Positions 11,323 through 19,181 are shown, counted from the stretch's first letter. The stretch is DNA of 64,000 bases from Ruminococcus sp. (GCA_017536105.1 JAFXRZ010000002.1:1-64000); one strand, 5' to 3'. Notes: generated by a model from the letters alone, not told the origin. Translations and numbers: made by a program.

Positions 11323-12084
11323 TCAAAACAGATAGCTCACAATATCCCTGTCGGAAGGTGCTGTCTGCACAACGAGCCCCGGGAATTTCTTTTCGAGCAG
11401 CTCTCTCACATAGTCGCAGAAAATGTCCTCTGTATGGAAATGTCCGGCGTCGATCACCGTCACACCTGCGTTGAAAGCATCAATGAAAACGCTGTGCTTC
11501 ACATCTCCGGTTATCAGGCAGTCCACCTGCTTTTCGATAGCCGTCTCAAGAAGGCTTCCGCCGCTTCCCGAGCAAACGCCCACGCGCAGTATCTCACCGC
11601 CCATGTCGTTGTATCTCAGGCAGGTAGTCCCCAAAGCCTTCTGCACCATGCTGGCAAGCTTCTGGGGAGTCATCCTCGCACACTCGCAGATAAGACCCGT
11701 CTGCACACCGTTCTCCACCTTAAGCGGCTCGGTGGGAGTAAGTCCCAGCTTCTCGCAGAGGATAACGTTCATCTGCGCCGAATCAAAGCTGGTGTGTGCG
11801 GCGATAAGATTTATCCCGTCGAAGGCAAGTCTTCCTGCCGGGGTCTTGAACTTGATCTGCTTCAAAGGCTCGAAGATCACCGGGTGATGTGTAACGATAA
11901 GCTGTGCTCCCATCAGCTCGGCATCGCGGATAACGTCCGTCGTCGCATCAAGTGCAACGAGCACGCCCTTTACCTCGCCGGACATGAGCCCGATGTTCAG
12001 GCCGCTGTTGTCGTAGCTCTCCTGGTTTGCAAAAGGAGCGATCTGATCCAGATAATCATAAATATCCTTTACTGTCGTTGGCAT
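11323..12084 (-). CDS. Nif3-like dinuclear metal centre protein
   Basis: The 253-residue product is a Nif3/YqfO family protein, a hexameric fold with a two-metal site. Its true reaction is unsettled, although it is sometimes labelled GTP cyclohydrolase I type 2. It starts with VKDIYDYLDQIAPFANQESYDNSGLNIG and keeps the metal ligands in IVTHHPVIFEPLKQI, AAHTSFD, and near the end DAGHFHTEDIF. It is the short form without the inserted PII-like domain. It follows trmK by 17 bases, an arrangement conserved across Firmicutes (the yqfN-yqfO pair of Bacillus), which supports both assignments. Confidence 0.9.
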   Translation of the reverse strand: MPTTVKDIYDYLDQIAPFANQESYDNSGLNIGLMSGEVKGVLVALDATTDVIRDAELMGAQLIVTHHPVIFEPLKQIKFKTPAGRLAFDGINLIAAHTSFDSAQMNVILCEKLGLTPTEPLKVENGVQTGLICECARMTPQKLASMVQKALGTTCLRYNDMGGEILRVGVCSGSGGSLLETAIEKQVDCLITGDVKHSVFIDAFNAGVTVIDAGHFHTEDIFCDYVRELLEKKFPGLVVQTAPSDRDIVSYLF

Positions 12085-12101
12085 GACATTTTCCTCCCGA
12101 T

Positions 12102-12794
12102 CTAAGAATTTATATCAAATCCCGCCGCAAGATCCCTGAGCTCCCGAGCGGCTGCAAAATATGCGCTTCCCTGTTTTGTCCTCTGAGGGTCCTTTATCAT
12201 CCCTCCGGCAGCAGCCTCGAGCCTCGAAGCCTGCCTCAGAAGATAAGCCGACGAAGCCTCACTGTCAGGCTCCACTATACCCCCGTACAAATATCTTAAG
12301 TCGCAGGGATACCCCGGCTTTTCGCCGGTATAGACCGCCTGCATCACGGAGTAAACGAACTTCCCCTCCGTGCAGGCAAGCTCCCTGCGCACTTCAAATC
12401 CATTTTCATAAAGCTCTCGCCTCAGATGATCCCACTTTGTCATGGGCTGCAGCACAAGATTTACCCTATTCTCTTTCAGCCACTCAGCCCTTTGGATTAT
12501 CTCCGCGATAAGCTCGCCGCCCATCCCGGCGATAACAACATCCGTAACGCCCTCGGGGTCAATGCTGTCGAGCCCGTCCGAGAGCACGGCTTCTATCCTG
12601 TCCTCAAGTCCGGCAGCCCTGATGCTTGACCTTGCTGCCGCGAGAGGCTTCTCGTTGATATCGCAGGCGATGCAGCTTTTGCAGATACCCTGCTCAACAA
12701 GATACACTGCAAGATGCCCGTGATCCGTCCCGACATCAACAGCCCTGCCGCCGACGCAAAGCTCGGCACAGCAAAGCAGGCGCTTATCCTTCAT
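12102..12794 (-). CDS. trmK: tRNA (adenine-N1-22) methyltransferase
   Basis: TrmK methylates N1 of A22 in the D-loop of tRNAs. The product from the ATG at 12794 has 230 residues. It contains the SAM-binding start VGGRAVDVGTDHGHLAVYL, an acidic ribose-binding loop ACDINEKPL, and VIAGMGGELIAEI, all typical of the COG2384 family. An upstream start at 12836 is possible, but it lies within the preceding gene and adds a 14-residue tail foreign to the family. The chosen ATG overlaps the end of the DUF1858 gene by 11 bases and the nif3 gene follows, making a three-gene operon. Confidence 0.9.
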   Translation of the reverse strand: MKDKRLLCCAELCVGGRAVDVGTDHGHLAVYLVEQGICKSCIACDINEKPLAAARSSIRAAGLEDRIEAVLSDGLDSIDPEGVTDVVIAGMGGELIAEIIQRAEWLKENRVNLVLQPMTKWDHLRRELYENGFEVRRELACTEGKFVYSVMQAVYTGEKPGYPCDLRYLYGGIVEPDSEASSAYLLRQASRLEAAAGGMIKDPQRTKQGSAYFAAARELRDLAAGFDINS

Positions 12795-13032
12795 TTTTCT
12801 CTTCTGCGGCTTCGGTATCTCCGCCGCCGACAGCACTGAAATGCTCGTTTAAGGTCTCGATAAGCTCATCGGGCTCGATGCCGTGCACCATGCAAGCTTC
12901 CTCAAGAGTTTCGCCCATAGAAGCCGGGCAATAGATACAGTGCATACCCACCTGCATAAAATACTCGGCGGTATCCATATCCTTCATCAAGATATCCGAG
13001 ATAATCGTGTTTTTATCGACCCTGAATTCCAT
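12784..13032 (-). CDS. DUF1858-domain small protein
   Basis: The 82-residue product is a DUF1858 (ScdA-N-like) domain, a short helical fold with the signature TISDILMKDMDTAEYFMQVGMHCIYCPASMGETLEEA. The pair of cysteines in HCIYCPA is characteristic and suggests redox or metal contact, but the function is unknown. The ATG at 13032 follows GGTGAAAAG, so the longer frame from 13080 is unlikely. The C-terminal tail is glycine- and glutamate-rich. It is the first gene of the operon with trmK and nif3. Confidence 0.82.
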   Translation of the reverse strand: MEFRVDKNTIISDILMKDMDTAEYFMQVGMHCIYCPASMGETLEEACMVHGIEPDELIETLNEHFSAVGGGDTEAAEEKNEG

Positions 13033-13086
13033 TTTCTTTTCACCTTTTCCGATGCCGTTCCCGGCAAAATAATATACCACAATGAC

Positions 13087-13115
13087 ATTATAACCTATTT
13101 TAGTACATTTTGCAA
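13087..13115 (-). promoter_or_regulatory. SigA promoter of DUF1858-trmK-nif3 operon
   Basis: On the minus strand TTGCAA (13110-13115), a 17-base spacer and TATAAT (13087-13092). Confidence 0.8.
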
Positions 13116-13138
13116 TAGGTAATCAGAAAAATTCCCGG

Positions 13139-13753
13139 TCAAGCCTTTTTAATGCGATGCAAAACGATATCCCCGACGGGTGCCGAAGAACAGACGCTGA
13201 TAAAGCAGTCTTTATATCGAGTCTCGGAAGCATACCAGAGAGTTTTGTTGTATGTGACAGGCTCGCCGGCTGTAAAGGGGATAACATCAACGCTTTTCAG
13301 GTCGTCAACAAGCCCGACTCCGGCTGCTTTCAGCAGGCTTTCCTTCAATGTCCAGATGCGGTGGAAGCGGACAACGGGGTCCGAGCTCATCCACTCATAT
13401 TCCTTATCCGAAAAGACCCGTTCCGCGATAGAAAGATTTTTGCTGTCGCTTTTCTCGATATCTATCCCCACGGGACGGTCTCCCGTCACAAGAACACATA
13501 CATCTCCGCTGTGAGAGATATTGAATTCCGGAAATCCCGGTGCAAAAGGCTTTCCGCTGCTGTTAAAACAGATCTCCGATTCCTTTGTTATCCCGACGAT
13601 CTCCGTCATAAGTACAGCTCCGCCGAGACAGAGCAGCTTGTCTTTTTCATGTTTATATGCATTTGTTCTTTCAAAGCGTTTCGGCAAAATCTGTTTGATA
13701 CGCGAAATGTCGTATTTGCTTACTTCTTCTGTTGTAACAAAAAACACTTCCAT
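13139..13753 (-). CDS. 4'-phosphopantetheinyl transferase (Sfp type)
   Basis: The product transfers the phosphopantetheine arm from CoA to a carrier-protein serine. From the ATG at 13753 (AAAGGA upstream) it has 204 residues, and the longer frame to 13969 crosses the promoter. Diagnostic motifs are FNISHSGDVCVL, the Mg-binding VGIDIEKSD, and WTLKESLLKAAGVGL. The length fits an Sfp/Gsp enzyme, somewhat shorter than Bacillus Sfp. No polyketide or peptide synthetase is in the window, so its partner may be a fatty-acid acyl carrier protein or a pathway elsewhere. Confidence 0.9.
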   Translation of the reverse strand: MEVFFVTTEEVSKYDISRIKQILPKRFERTNAYKHEKDKLLCLGGAVLMTEIVGITKESEICFNSSGKPFAPGFPEFNISHSGDVCVLVTGDRPVGIDIEKSDSKNLSIAERVFSDKEYEWMSSDPVVRFHRIWTLKESLLKAAGVGLVDDLKSVDVIPFTAGEPVTYNKTLWYASETRYKDCFISVCSSAPVGDIVLHRIKKA

Positions 13754-13861
13754 ATTTATCCGGCTTCCTTTCGCTGGGAAGGCTTTTCTTGGACCGGCAA
13801 GGAGCAATGCGCGGCCATTGTTGATGCTGCATATAACGGAACAGCATATACTTCTCTTGTT

Positions 13862-13890
13862 ATTATAGCACGATATGACAGGTTTTTCAA
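13862..13890 (-). promoter_or_regulatory. SigA promoter of the phosphopantetheinyl transferase gene
   Basis: On the minus strand TTGAAA (13885-13890), a 17-base spacer and TATAAT (13862-13867). Confidence 0.8.
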
Positions 13891-14008
13891 GCGAGACAGG
13901 ATAGGTGCTGCTTGTTTGCAAGCGCACAAGCCTTTGAAACGTAAATAGTTCGCTAAGCATCTGCCTCACCGACCGGAAAATCGCTGCGTAATTGATGAAA
14001 CCGAATTC

Positions 14009-14090
14009 GCGTGGGGTCTGTTGTTTTGCGCTCTATGTAAGCTTGCAGCGCTTGCGATATCGCGTCAAGCCCCGTCTGGGCACCGACCGG
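14009..14090 (+). repeat. Repeat A, copy 2 (divergent)
   Basis: GCGTGGGG...CTATGTAAGCTTGCAGCGCTTGCG...GCGTCAAGCCCCGTC.GGGCACCGACC follows the repeat A order but is more divergent in its core. The rest of 13891-14118 holds no gene. Confidence 0.6.
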
Positions 14091-14118
14091 CTAATGCGCT
14101 GCGCGGCTGTTTTTACGA

Positions 14119-14147
14119 TTGACTTCATCCAACTTCTATGCTATAAT
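14119..14147 (+). promoter_or_regulatory. SigA promoter for the 113-residue gene
   Basis: TTGACT (14119-14124), a 17-base spacer and TATAAT (14142-14147), 36 bases before the GTG start. Confidence 0.8.
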
Positions 14148-14183
14148 CATATCATAAATAACTTACGTCAGGAGGTCAGGGCA

Positions 14184-14525
14184 GTGTTTTTCAGAAAGAA
14201 ACAGGAAGCCGGCGATTCGCCCGTTAAGCAAAAGATCAAAACCATGAAGTGCAGGCAGATCAGCTACGTTGACACCGACCTCGATGAGCTGAAAGCCGAA
14301 ATGAAACGCGATCCCTCGGCTATCCTCAAGCTAAAGCCCGTGAACTACTACGCCGTCAAGAATCAGTACGTCATGGCACACATCTACTCAAACGCCGATC
14401 TTTCCGAGAACTACGTGATGTTCACCCGCATAGAGCTGGAAAAACGCACAGGCAAGACCGACTACTTCCCTCTCGACACCGACACCCTAAAGCGGGCTCT
14501 CGCAAAGGTCGGGATAATATTATAA
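14184..14525 (+). CDS. Hypothetical protein (113 residues)
   Basis: I do not recognise a family. The GTG at 14184 has AGGAGG at 14170-14175 and a good promoter upstream, so this short form is preferred over the frame open from 13992, which would cross both the promoter and a repeat. The product is charged, with a basic N-terminus (FFRKKQEAG), a middle with alternating charges (DELKAEMKRDPSAILKLKPVNYYAVKNQYVMAHIY), and no membrane segment. Together the promoter, binding site and terminator argue for a real expressed gene. It stands alone between the PPTase and GNAT genes. Confidence 0.75.
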   Translation: MFFRKKQEAGDSPVKQKIKTMKCRQISYVDTDLDELKAEMKRDPSAILKLKPVNYYAVKNQYVMAHIYSNADLSENYVMFTRIELEKRTGKTDYFPLDTDTLKRALAKVGIIL

Positions 14526-14531
14526 AAGAAA

Positions 14532-14558
14532 AAGCCCGGAGTTCCCGGGCTTGTTTTT
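14532..14558. terminator. Bidirectional terminator
   Basis: AAGCCCGG (14532-14539) pairs with CCGGGCTT (14545-14552). TGTTTTTT follows on the plus strand, and TTTTCTTTT on the minus strand, so it serves both the 113-residue gene and the convergent GNAT gene. Confidence 0.85.
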
Positions 14559-15382
14559 TACGGCAGCAGCTGCTTCTCCATGAAAACCTCTGTGGCGAAT
14601 ATCTCGTACCCCAGCTTTTCATACCAGCCTGCAACGCCGGTGAAAAAGATGTGGGATACATCCATGCCGCTGTCTTTGAGATACTGAGTGACACGGGCTA
14701 TCATCTCTATCCCTATGCCTCGGTCACGGAATTTAGGCACCGTCCCGACGCAGCCGGGCATTCCCACACGGCCCCAGGCATCCGAGAGATAATTCTTCAC
14801 GTCCAAACTCACCATGCAGAAGCTGGCTATCTCTCCATCCACCGCAGCCGCATAGACAGGCGAGCTGCCGTCATAATGCTTGACCCAGCTCTCTTCCACC
14901 TCTGCCACGGCTTTAAGCAGGGCTTCTGTGTCTCCCTTATACCAGCCGTACTCCGCACAGAGATGTCCCCGGAAAGCCTTTTCGTCGAAGCTGAAATCCG
15001 AAAGCCTCAGCAGCATCTCGTCACAGCCTCCGACGGTCTTATAGCCTTTCTTCCCGAAAAAGCCTGCCGTTGCTTTATCTGCACCGATCAGGAATTTCGA
15101 CGACACTCCCCCTGTGAGCAGCTTGTCAAAGCCTTTTTCTGCGGAATATTTTTCTGCTTCCTCCAGCAGCTTCGAGCCTATGCCCCTGCCCCGGAACTCG
15201 GGTCTGACGCACAAAAGCCTGAGCGCAGGCGCATCCACTAAAGCAAATCCCACAGCCTCGCCGTTCTCAATATGCGTTATTATATGTGTGCCCTCGTTTA
15301 TCATCAGGCTTTCAAAGAGCTCTCTGCTCATTGAAAACTGCGGATAGCAGCTGCAAAAGATCTCGCAGTATTTTTCCTTCAC
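14558..15382 (-). CDS. Tandem GNAT acetyltransferase
   Basis: The 274-residue product carries two GNAT folds. Each has an acetyl-CoA pyrophosphate-binding loop: RPEFRGRGIGSKLLEEA at about 75-90 and VPKFRDRGIGIEMIARV near 225. Double-GNAT proteins often have one active and one degenerate half; both loops keep the R/Q-x-x-G-x-G/A pattern, so I cannot say which is active. The substrate is unknown. The GTG at 15382 is preferred because GAGGAA lies about 10 bases upstream, whereas the GTG at 15391 would be almost touching it. It is convergent with the 113-residue gene. Confidence 0.82.
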   Translation of the reverse strand: MKEKYCEIFCSCYPQFSMSRELFESLMINEGTHIITHIENGEAVGFALVDAPALRLLCVRPEFRGRGIGSKLLEEAEKYSAEKGFDKLLTGGVSSKFLIGADKATAGFFGKKGYKTVGGCDEMLLRLSDFSFDEKAFRGHLCAEYGWYKGDTEALLKAVAEVEESWVKHYDGSSPVYAAAVDGEIASFCMVSLDVKNYLSDAWGRVGMPGCVGTVPKFRDRGIGIEMIARVTQYLKDSGMDVSHIFFTGVAGWYEKLGYEIFATEVFMEKQLLP

Positions 15383-15409
15383 GGCAACCACTTCCTCATA
15401 TAGTATTCA

Positions 15410-15456
15410 GCGGAGAATGAGCTTTCCCCTTGGGGACTCATTCTCCGCTTTGGTTT
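15410..15456. terminator. Two-step hairpin, terminator-like
   Basis: The outer stem GCGGAGAATGAG (15410-15421) pairs with 15437-15448 and encloses an inner TCCCC/GGGGA stem. The T-rich tail TTTGGTTTT is on the plus strand. On the minus strand it lies between the coiled-coil gene and the GNAT gene and may separate their transcripts. Confidence 0.6.
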
Positions 15457-15479
15457 TACATTATTCGCAGGACAGTATC

Positions 15480-15965
15480 TTACTTCTTGCCTACGCTGAT
15501 AACAGCAGCCTTGGTATTTGAAACGTCCGAAAGGCTCTTTGAAAGCACCTTCTCTGCGTCCGAGAGAGTCTTCTCGAGGTTTGCAGCGAGTGCTCCGCGG
15601 ATGCTCTTCTCCTTGGCCTTTGCATCGGCAATGATGCCGTCAGCCTCTTCCTTGGCACGCTTGATCTCGTCTCTTGCGACCTCTCTTGCCTGCTTGATTA
15701 TCTCCTCCTGAGCCACCATAGCCTTAGCTCTTTCCTCGGCCTTGCGGATGATCTGCTCGGCATCTCTGTGAGCCTGGGCGATGATGCTCTTCTGCTCTGC
15801 CTCGGTCTCCTTAGCCTTTGCGATCTCTTCGGGCATATTGAGTCTGATGCTGTCTATGTACTCGCGCAGCTGATCGCAGTCGATCATTTTCTTGCTCGAA
15901 AACGGAACGGCGGTGGATTTTTCAAGAAGTCCGTCCATCAGCTCAAGGATCTCATCAATAGTCAT
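15480..15965 (-). CDS. Coiled-coil protein (V-ATPase subunit H/F-type b-like)
   Basis: The 161-residue product has a 40-residue N-terminal region (MTIDEILELMDGLLEKSTAVPFSSKKM) followed by a long amphipathic helix rich in Ala, Glu, Lys and Arg (about 50-140). Database annotation of such proteins as ATPase subunits usually reflects only coiled-coil similarity. No ATP synthase genes are near. It follows coaD by 20 bases in what looks like the rsmD-coaD operon, a position where Clostridia commonly keep a protein of this kind. A DivIVA-like or scaffolding role is possible. The function is unknown. Confidence 0.75.
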   Translation of the reverse strand: MTIDEILELMDGLLEKSTAVPFSSKKMIDCDQLREYIDSIRLNMPEEIAKAKETEAEQKSIIAQAHRDAEQIIRKAEERAKAMVAQEEIIKQAREVARDEIKRAKEEADGIIADAKAKEKSIRGALAANLEKTLSDAEKVLSKSLSDVSNTKAAVISVGKK

Positions 15966-15985
15966 TTCAAATACTTCCTTTCGTA

Positions 15986-16474
15986 TTACTTATTATTTGT
16001 CATTCTGTTTATTATAGCAGATCTTATCTGCGGGGGAACAAAATCGCTTATATCTCCGCCGAGCCTTGCGATCTCCTTGACCATGCTCGAGGAAAGATAC
16101 ATATTCTGGGTGCTCGTTGTAAGGAACACTGTCTCTGCTCCGGGGAAGAGCTTTTTATTTGCAAGGGCCTGCTGGAACTCATATTCAAAGTCGCTGACAG
16201 CCCTCAGTCCTTTTACTATCGCGCAGGCTCCCGTGCGTTCGAGGTAATCCGCAAGCAGACCGTCGTGGCAGTCAACAACGACATTCTCGAAGTCCCTTGT
16301 GACGGCAAGTATCATCTCGACCCTTTCGCTTATGGTGAAGGAAGAAGTCTGCTTGTTGGGGTTGAAGCTCACAAGAACAATAACTTTATCAAACAGCATC
16401 GAGGCTCTCTTGATAATATCAAGATGACCGTAGGTAACGGGATCGAAGCTGCCCGGACACACTGCTATCCTCAT
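15986..16474 (-). CDS. coaD: Phosphopantetheine adenylyltransferase
   Basis: CoaD transfers AMP from ATP to 4'-phosphopantetheine, the penultimate step of coenzyme A synthesis. The 162-residue product has the usual length. It opens with the nucleotidyltransferase signature AVCPGSFDPVTYGHLDII (the TxGH motif), has KGLRAVSDFEYEFQQA and ends with the STQNMYLSSSMVKEIA motif containing the ISSS/T signature. Its ATG overlaps the rsmD stop by four bases, the conserved Firmicutes rsmD-coaD pair. Confidence 0.97.
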   Translation of the reverse strand: MRIAVCPGSFDPVTYGHLDIIKRASMLFDKVIVLVSFNPNKQTSSFTISERVEMILAVTRDFENVVVDCHDGLLADYLERTGACAIVKGLRAVSDFEYEFQQALANKKLFPGAETVFLTTSTQNMYLSSSMVKEIARLGGDISDFVPPQIRSAIINRMTNNK

Positions 16475-17025
16475 TGCTCATCGTCCTCCGTTTTCTTGTC
16501 GTAAACGCTGAGTGCGATCTTTCCGTAGCGGTATTTCTTTCGCAGAACGAGTTCTCCCACCTGTTCCGGCAGCTCACATTCACGTTCATGCTCGCAGACC
16601 ACCGTACCCCCCGGCAGCATAACTCTGTCGAGAAGGGGCAGCGCTTTTTCCAGCAGCCCCTGTCTGTAAGGCGGATCAAGGAGAGCAAGATCGAATTTTT
16701 CGGAGGTGAGCTTCAGGAAATTGAGGCTGTCGGTGATCTCGGCTCTTGCATTCTGCTCGAGCTTGCAGTGGGCAAGGTTCTCGCGGACAACGGCAATGCT
16801 TTCCTTGCTCCTGTCAACAAAAGTACACCCGGCAGCACCGCGGCTAAGGGCCTCTATCCCGAGCTGTCCGCTTCCTGCAAACAGGTCGAGCACTCTTGCC
16901 CCCGGCACTCCGAACTGGATTATAGAATAAATGGCCTCTTTCACCATATCGGTGGTCGGCCTGACCTCCTCGCCCTCAAGGGTGCGGAGCTTCATACCTC
17001 TTGCCTGGCCGGTGATAACTCTCAT
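16471..17025 (-). CDS. rsmD: 16S rRNA (guanine-N2-966) methyltransferase
   Basis: RsmD methylates G966 of 16S rRNA. The 184-residue product contains the SAM-binding VLDLFAGSGQLGIEALSRGA, the acidic FVDRS, and the catalytic DPPY motif in LALLDPPYRQGLLE. It starts MRVITGQARGMKLRTLEG, the usual family N-terminus; GAGG lies 7 bases before this ATG at 17025, and a TTG two codons upstream is less likely. It is first in the operon rsmD-coaD-coiled-coil gene. Confidence 0.95.
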   Translation of the reverse strand: MRVITGQARGMKLRTLEGEEVRPTTDMVKEAIYSIIQFGVPGARVLDLFAGSGQLGIEALSRGAAGCTFVDRSKESIAVVRENLAHCKLEQNARAEITDSLNFLKLTSEKFDLALLDPPYRQGLLEKALPLLDRVMLPGGTVVCEHERECELPEQVGELVLRKKYRYGKIALSVYDKKTEDDEQ

Positions 17026-17055
17026 CTGCAAACCTCATTTTAACAATATATCATT

Positions 17056-17084
17056 ATTATACAATATATTTTATATTTTGTCTA
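17056..17084 (-). promoter_or_regulatory. SigA promoter of the rsmD-coaD operon
   Basis: On the minus strand TAGACA (17079-17084), a 17-base spacer and TATAAT (17056-17061). Confidence 0.7.
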
Positions 17085-17102
17085 TAGGTTAATCAAAAAA
17101 AT

Positions 17103-17233
17103 TTTTTTATTTAATTCACCCACCGGCTTTCAATAGAAGGATGAGGCGACCTCCGCCAGGCCTCCCCGGAGGGGAGGCAATATCACTTTGTGAAAGAGTT
17201 CGCGGTGCAACCGTTAGGAGGGGCTTGGTGCAA
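17103..17233 (+). repeat. Repeat D, copy 1
   Basis: TTAATTCACCCACC starts the element, followed by a CCTCC/GGAGG hairpin and a tail ending GAGGGGCTTGG. It lies directly upstream of the rsmD promoter, the same relation to a minus-strand gene as copies at 50901 and 57329. Open frames across this region come from repeats and are not called as genes. Confidence 0.75.
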
Positions 17234-17265
17234 GGTGTTCTATCAGGGCTGTTTTTAAAGATGAA

Positions 17266-17323
17266 GGTTTGTATCCGAAGGGGTTTGGGGGCGATCGGAA
17301 AGCCCCCAACAAGAGCGTGCTGC
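17266..17323 (+). repeat. Repeat B, copy 1
   Basis: It runs from GGTTTGTATCCGAAGG to GAGCGTGCTGC and contains the hairpin GGGGGC...GCCCCC. It is essentially identical to the copy at 51176-51233. Confidence 0.85.
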
Positions 17324-17357
17324 AACGTATCGTTCGGCAGATTATTTCGGGCGTGGC

Positions 17358-17429
17358 AGAACCCCTCCGTCACGACTATCGTCGTGCCACCTCCCGAAGA
17401 ACCATGAAATGTTCTTTTTCAGGGGAGGC
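17358..17429 (-). repeat. Repeat C, copy 1
   Basis: Read on the minus strand: GCCTCCCCTGAAAAAG, then GGGAGGTGG, then a CACGACGATAGTCGTG stem, then ACGGAGGGGTTCT. It has a 20-base insertion in the first hairpin loop like the copy at 53712. Confidence 0.8.
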
Positions 17430-17469
17430 TTTTTTCGTTTCCACACAAACACATATTAGAGCATTAAAT

Positions 17470-17556
17470 GCCTCCCCTGAACAAGAACACTGCGTGGTTC
17501 TTTGAACACTACGTGGTTCTTTGGGAGGTGTCACGCAAAGCGTGGCAGAGGGGTTC
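17470..17556 (+). repeat. Repeat C, copy 2
   Basis: GCCTCCCCTGAA...GGGAGGTG is followed by the stem GTCACGC/GCGTGGC, which is different in sequence from other copies but still pairs, and then AGAGGGGTTC. The first loop holds a duplicated ACGTGGTTCTTTG-like insert. Confidence 0.75.
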
Positions 17557-17559
17557 CGC

Positions 17560-17579
17560 GGTGGGGGCAAGCCCCCACC
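17560..17579. repeat. Perfect 9-base-arm palindrome
   Basis: GGTGGGGGC and GCCCCCACC around AA, directly after repeat C copy 2. Confidence 0.7.
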
Positions 17580-17646
17580 CTACAGTTGTGCGCCTTTGGC
17601 ACGGAAAATTGCTTCTCTCTTTCCTGTGCGATCTGACTCCCAACCT

Positions 17647-17695
17647 AAAACGGCATCGCAAAAGTGCTTTCACCCAAGCCTTGCGATGCCGTTTT
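17647..17695. terminator. Strong bidirectional hairpin
   Basis: A perfect 15-base stem AAAACGGCATCGCAA (17647-17661) pairs with 17681-17695 and carries an A/T run on each side. It could terminate transcription from either direction, although no gene ends close by. Confidence 0.7.
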
Positions 17696-17870
17696 GATTG
17701 TGCTGTTTTGTTTTATGCAGCGATGCCGTCGAGGGGGTTTCGCCGACTGCGGTCGGCGACGAGGGACGCTGCCCAATTTCTTCGGCAGAAGAAATGGAAC
17801 CCTCAATCCTTTTTGAGGAAAAGGCTTGACCTAAAACCTTTTTAACCCGCTGCGCGGTCAATGAAGCTCA
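17696..17870. other. Structured intergenic sequence without a gene
   Basis: It holds three further palindromes: CGCCGAC/GTCGGCG (17741-17758), ATTTCTTC/GAAGAAAT (17775-17794) and CCTCA/TTGAGG near 17801. The overall arrangement resembles debris of several repeat types. No coding potential is convincing. Confidence 0.5.
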
Positions 17871-17995
17871 GCTCGCGTGGGATATGTCTCCCTCTCGCTT
17901 TATGTAAGCATGCGCAGCTTGCGTCACGCGTCAAGAAAAAACGCGTCAAGCGCTGTCGCCGCTGCGACCGTGTCAAGACCCGTCGGGGCTCCGAC
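17871..17995 (+). repeat. Repeat A, copy 3
   Basis: GCTCGCGTGGGATATG...TAAGCATGCGCAGCTTGCG...GCGTCAAG, with an internal partial duplication of GCGTCAAG, then GTCGCCGCTGCGACC and the terminal hairpin GTCGG/CCGAC. It ends exactly at the stop codon of the XRE gene (17996). Confidence 0.85.
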
Positions 17996-18994
17996 TTACT
18001 TCTTCTTCGCTGCCTTCGCGATCTCCCTCACCGCCGGGGTCAGTACTCCGCCGACCGCAAAGATAACCCAGCTCCACTTCCAGCAGTCAAATATGAAGCT
18101 CGTCGCCAGATACGCCGCCGTAACAAACATCCAGAATATCATCACAACGTTCGCAGTCTCGTTTTCCTCGATCTTCTTCCGCCTCGAATAATCCTCGTCC
18201 TCAAGCAGCTTTTTGTACCCGTCCATGATGATAGAGGGTTTAACAATGATATACACACCTATCGCTATCATAACGAGCATCACGCACACGCCGATGCAGC
18301 CGAGTATCGTCTCGGTGTTCTTCCCGAACCAGTCCGCCTTCTCACCAAAGACCGCAAGGACGATCATTGCCGCAACACCGAGGATGCAGAGGACAACGCC
18401 TGTTGCTATGGCGGAGCTGTGCTTGGGTCTCAGCTGCTCGCGCTTCTCTTTCGCCATTCCCTCAACGCCGTAGGCTGTGTCGATCGGCTCTTTTGCAAGG
18501 TAGTCGAAGCGTGCGGCTCTTGTTCCCGATTTAATAAAGAGCATGACTGCAAAAGCGATCATGCAGAGCATAACTCCTGCGCCCGCTGCTGCATAGGCGT
18601 CGTTGGATCTTATCTCCGAAACAGCTCCGAGGATCAGCGTGGGGATGACGGAGAGTATGCAGATAAACACACCCAAAGAGACCGCTTTTGAGAACCTCTT
18701 GTTCTCCTCGAGGAACTCGTTTGCCTCCTCCATGCTCACCTGTCTCATGGGCGGCTCGGAGTCGGAGTCTTCTCTTACTGTGAATTCCGGCTCGTCGATC
18801 TCGTCCTTTAAAAGGTAGTCGGTGCTGACGCCGAATATCTCGCTCAGCATGATTATCTTATTAAGGTCTGGCACGGACTGAGCGCCTTCCCATTTCGACA
18901 CCGACTGGCGGCTGACGTTCATCTTTTCCGCAAGCTCCTCCTGAGAGAGGCCGTTCTTTTTTCTTAAATTGATTATCTTGTCTGCAAGTATCAT
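17996..18994 (-). CDS. XRE-family regulator with membrane-embedded C-terminal domain
   Basis: The 332-residue product has an N-terminal Cro/C1-type helix-turn-helix (residues about 5-60; LRKKNGLSQEELAEKMNVSRQSVSKWE). A charged linker follows, then about six hydrophobic segments between 100 and 325, and a basic end. Such proteins are anchored repressors that may sense the membrane or a partner protein. It is transcribed alone. The upstream region holds a CAACCGGCGGTTG palindrome (19092-19104) and related half-sites, candidate autoregulatory sites. Its terminus runs directly into repeat A. Confidence 0.85.
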   Translation of the reverse strand: MILADKIINLRKKNGLSQEELAEKMNVSRQSVSKWEGAQSVPDLNKIIMLSEIFGVSTDYLLKDEIDEPEFTVREDSDSEPPMRQVSMEEANEFLEENKRFSKAVSLGVFICILSVIPTLILGAVSEIRSNDAYAAAGAGVMLCMIAFAVMLFIKSGTRAARFDYLAKEPIDTAYGVEGMAKEKREQLRPKHSSAIATGVVLCILGVAAMIVLAVFGEKADWFGKNTETILGCIGVCVMLVMIAIGVYIIVKPSIIMDGYKKLLEDEDYSRRKKIEENETANVVMIFWMFVTAAYLATSFIFDCWKWSWVIFAVGGVLTPAVREIAKAAKKK

Positions 18995-19042
18995 AATGCT
19001 TTTCCTTTCCTTCGGGCTGCTGCCCGTTCGTTGTGTCTAAAG

Positions 19043-19104
19043 CATATCATTTTTTTCCGTTGCGTTCCACCAACCGGGCTTTTCAATTTGTCAACCGGCG
19101 GTTG
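19043..19104 (-). promoter_or_regulatory. Candidate operator-promoter region of the XRE gene
   Basis: A 13-base palindrome CAACCGGCGGTTG (19092-19104), a second CAACCGG half-site (19072-19078), and two GTTGCGTT copies lie 50-110 bases before the start. A weak promoter (TGGAAC, 17 bases, TATGCT) fits between them. Binding by the XRE protein is inferred from position only. Confidence 0.45.
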
Positions 19105-19181
19105 CGTTTGGTTGCAAAACGCGCAATTTCGGCATTTTTTAAGATCCAAAGCAACACTGCACGACCCGTGGCTGACGCATC

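Noticed and set aside
13754..13969. N-terminal extension of the phosphopantetheinyl transferase
   Set aside because: The stretch contains the promoter, and the family N-terminus begins at the ATG at 13753, which has a binding site.
15480..15965. ATP synthase subunit b or V-ATPase subunit H
   Set aside because: No membrane anchor and no other ATPase genes nearby; the similarity is only that of a charged coiled coil.
17141..17861. Several frames of 60-125 codons between rsmD and the XRE gene
   Set aside because: They lie across repeats D, B and C and hairpins, share sequence only because the repeats do, and have no starts of their own.
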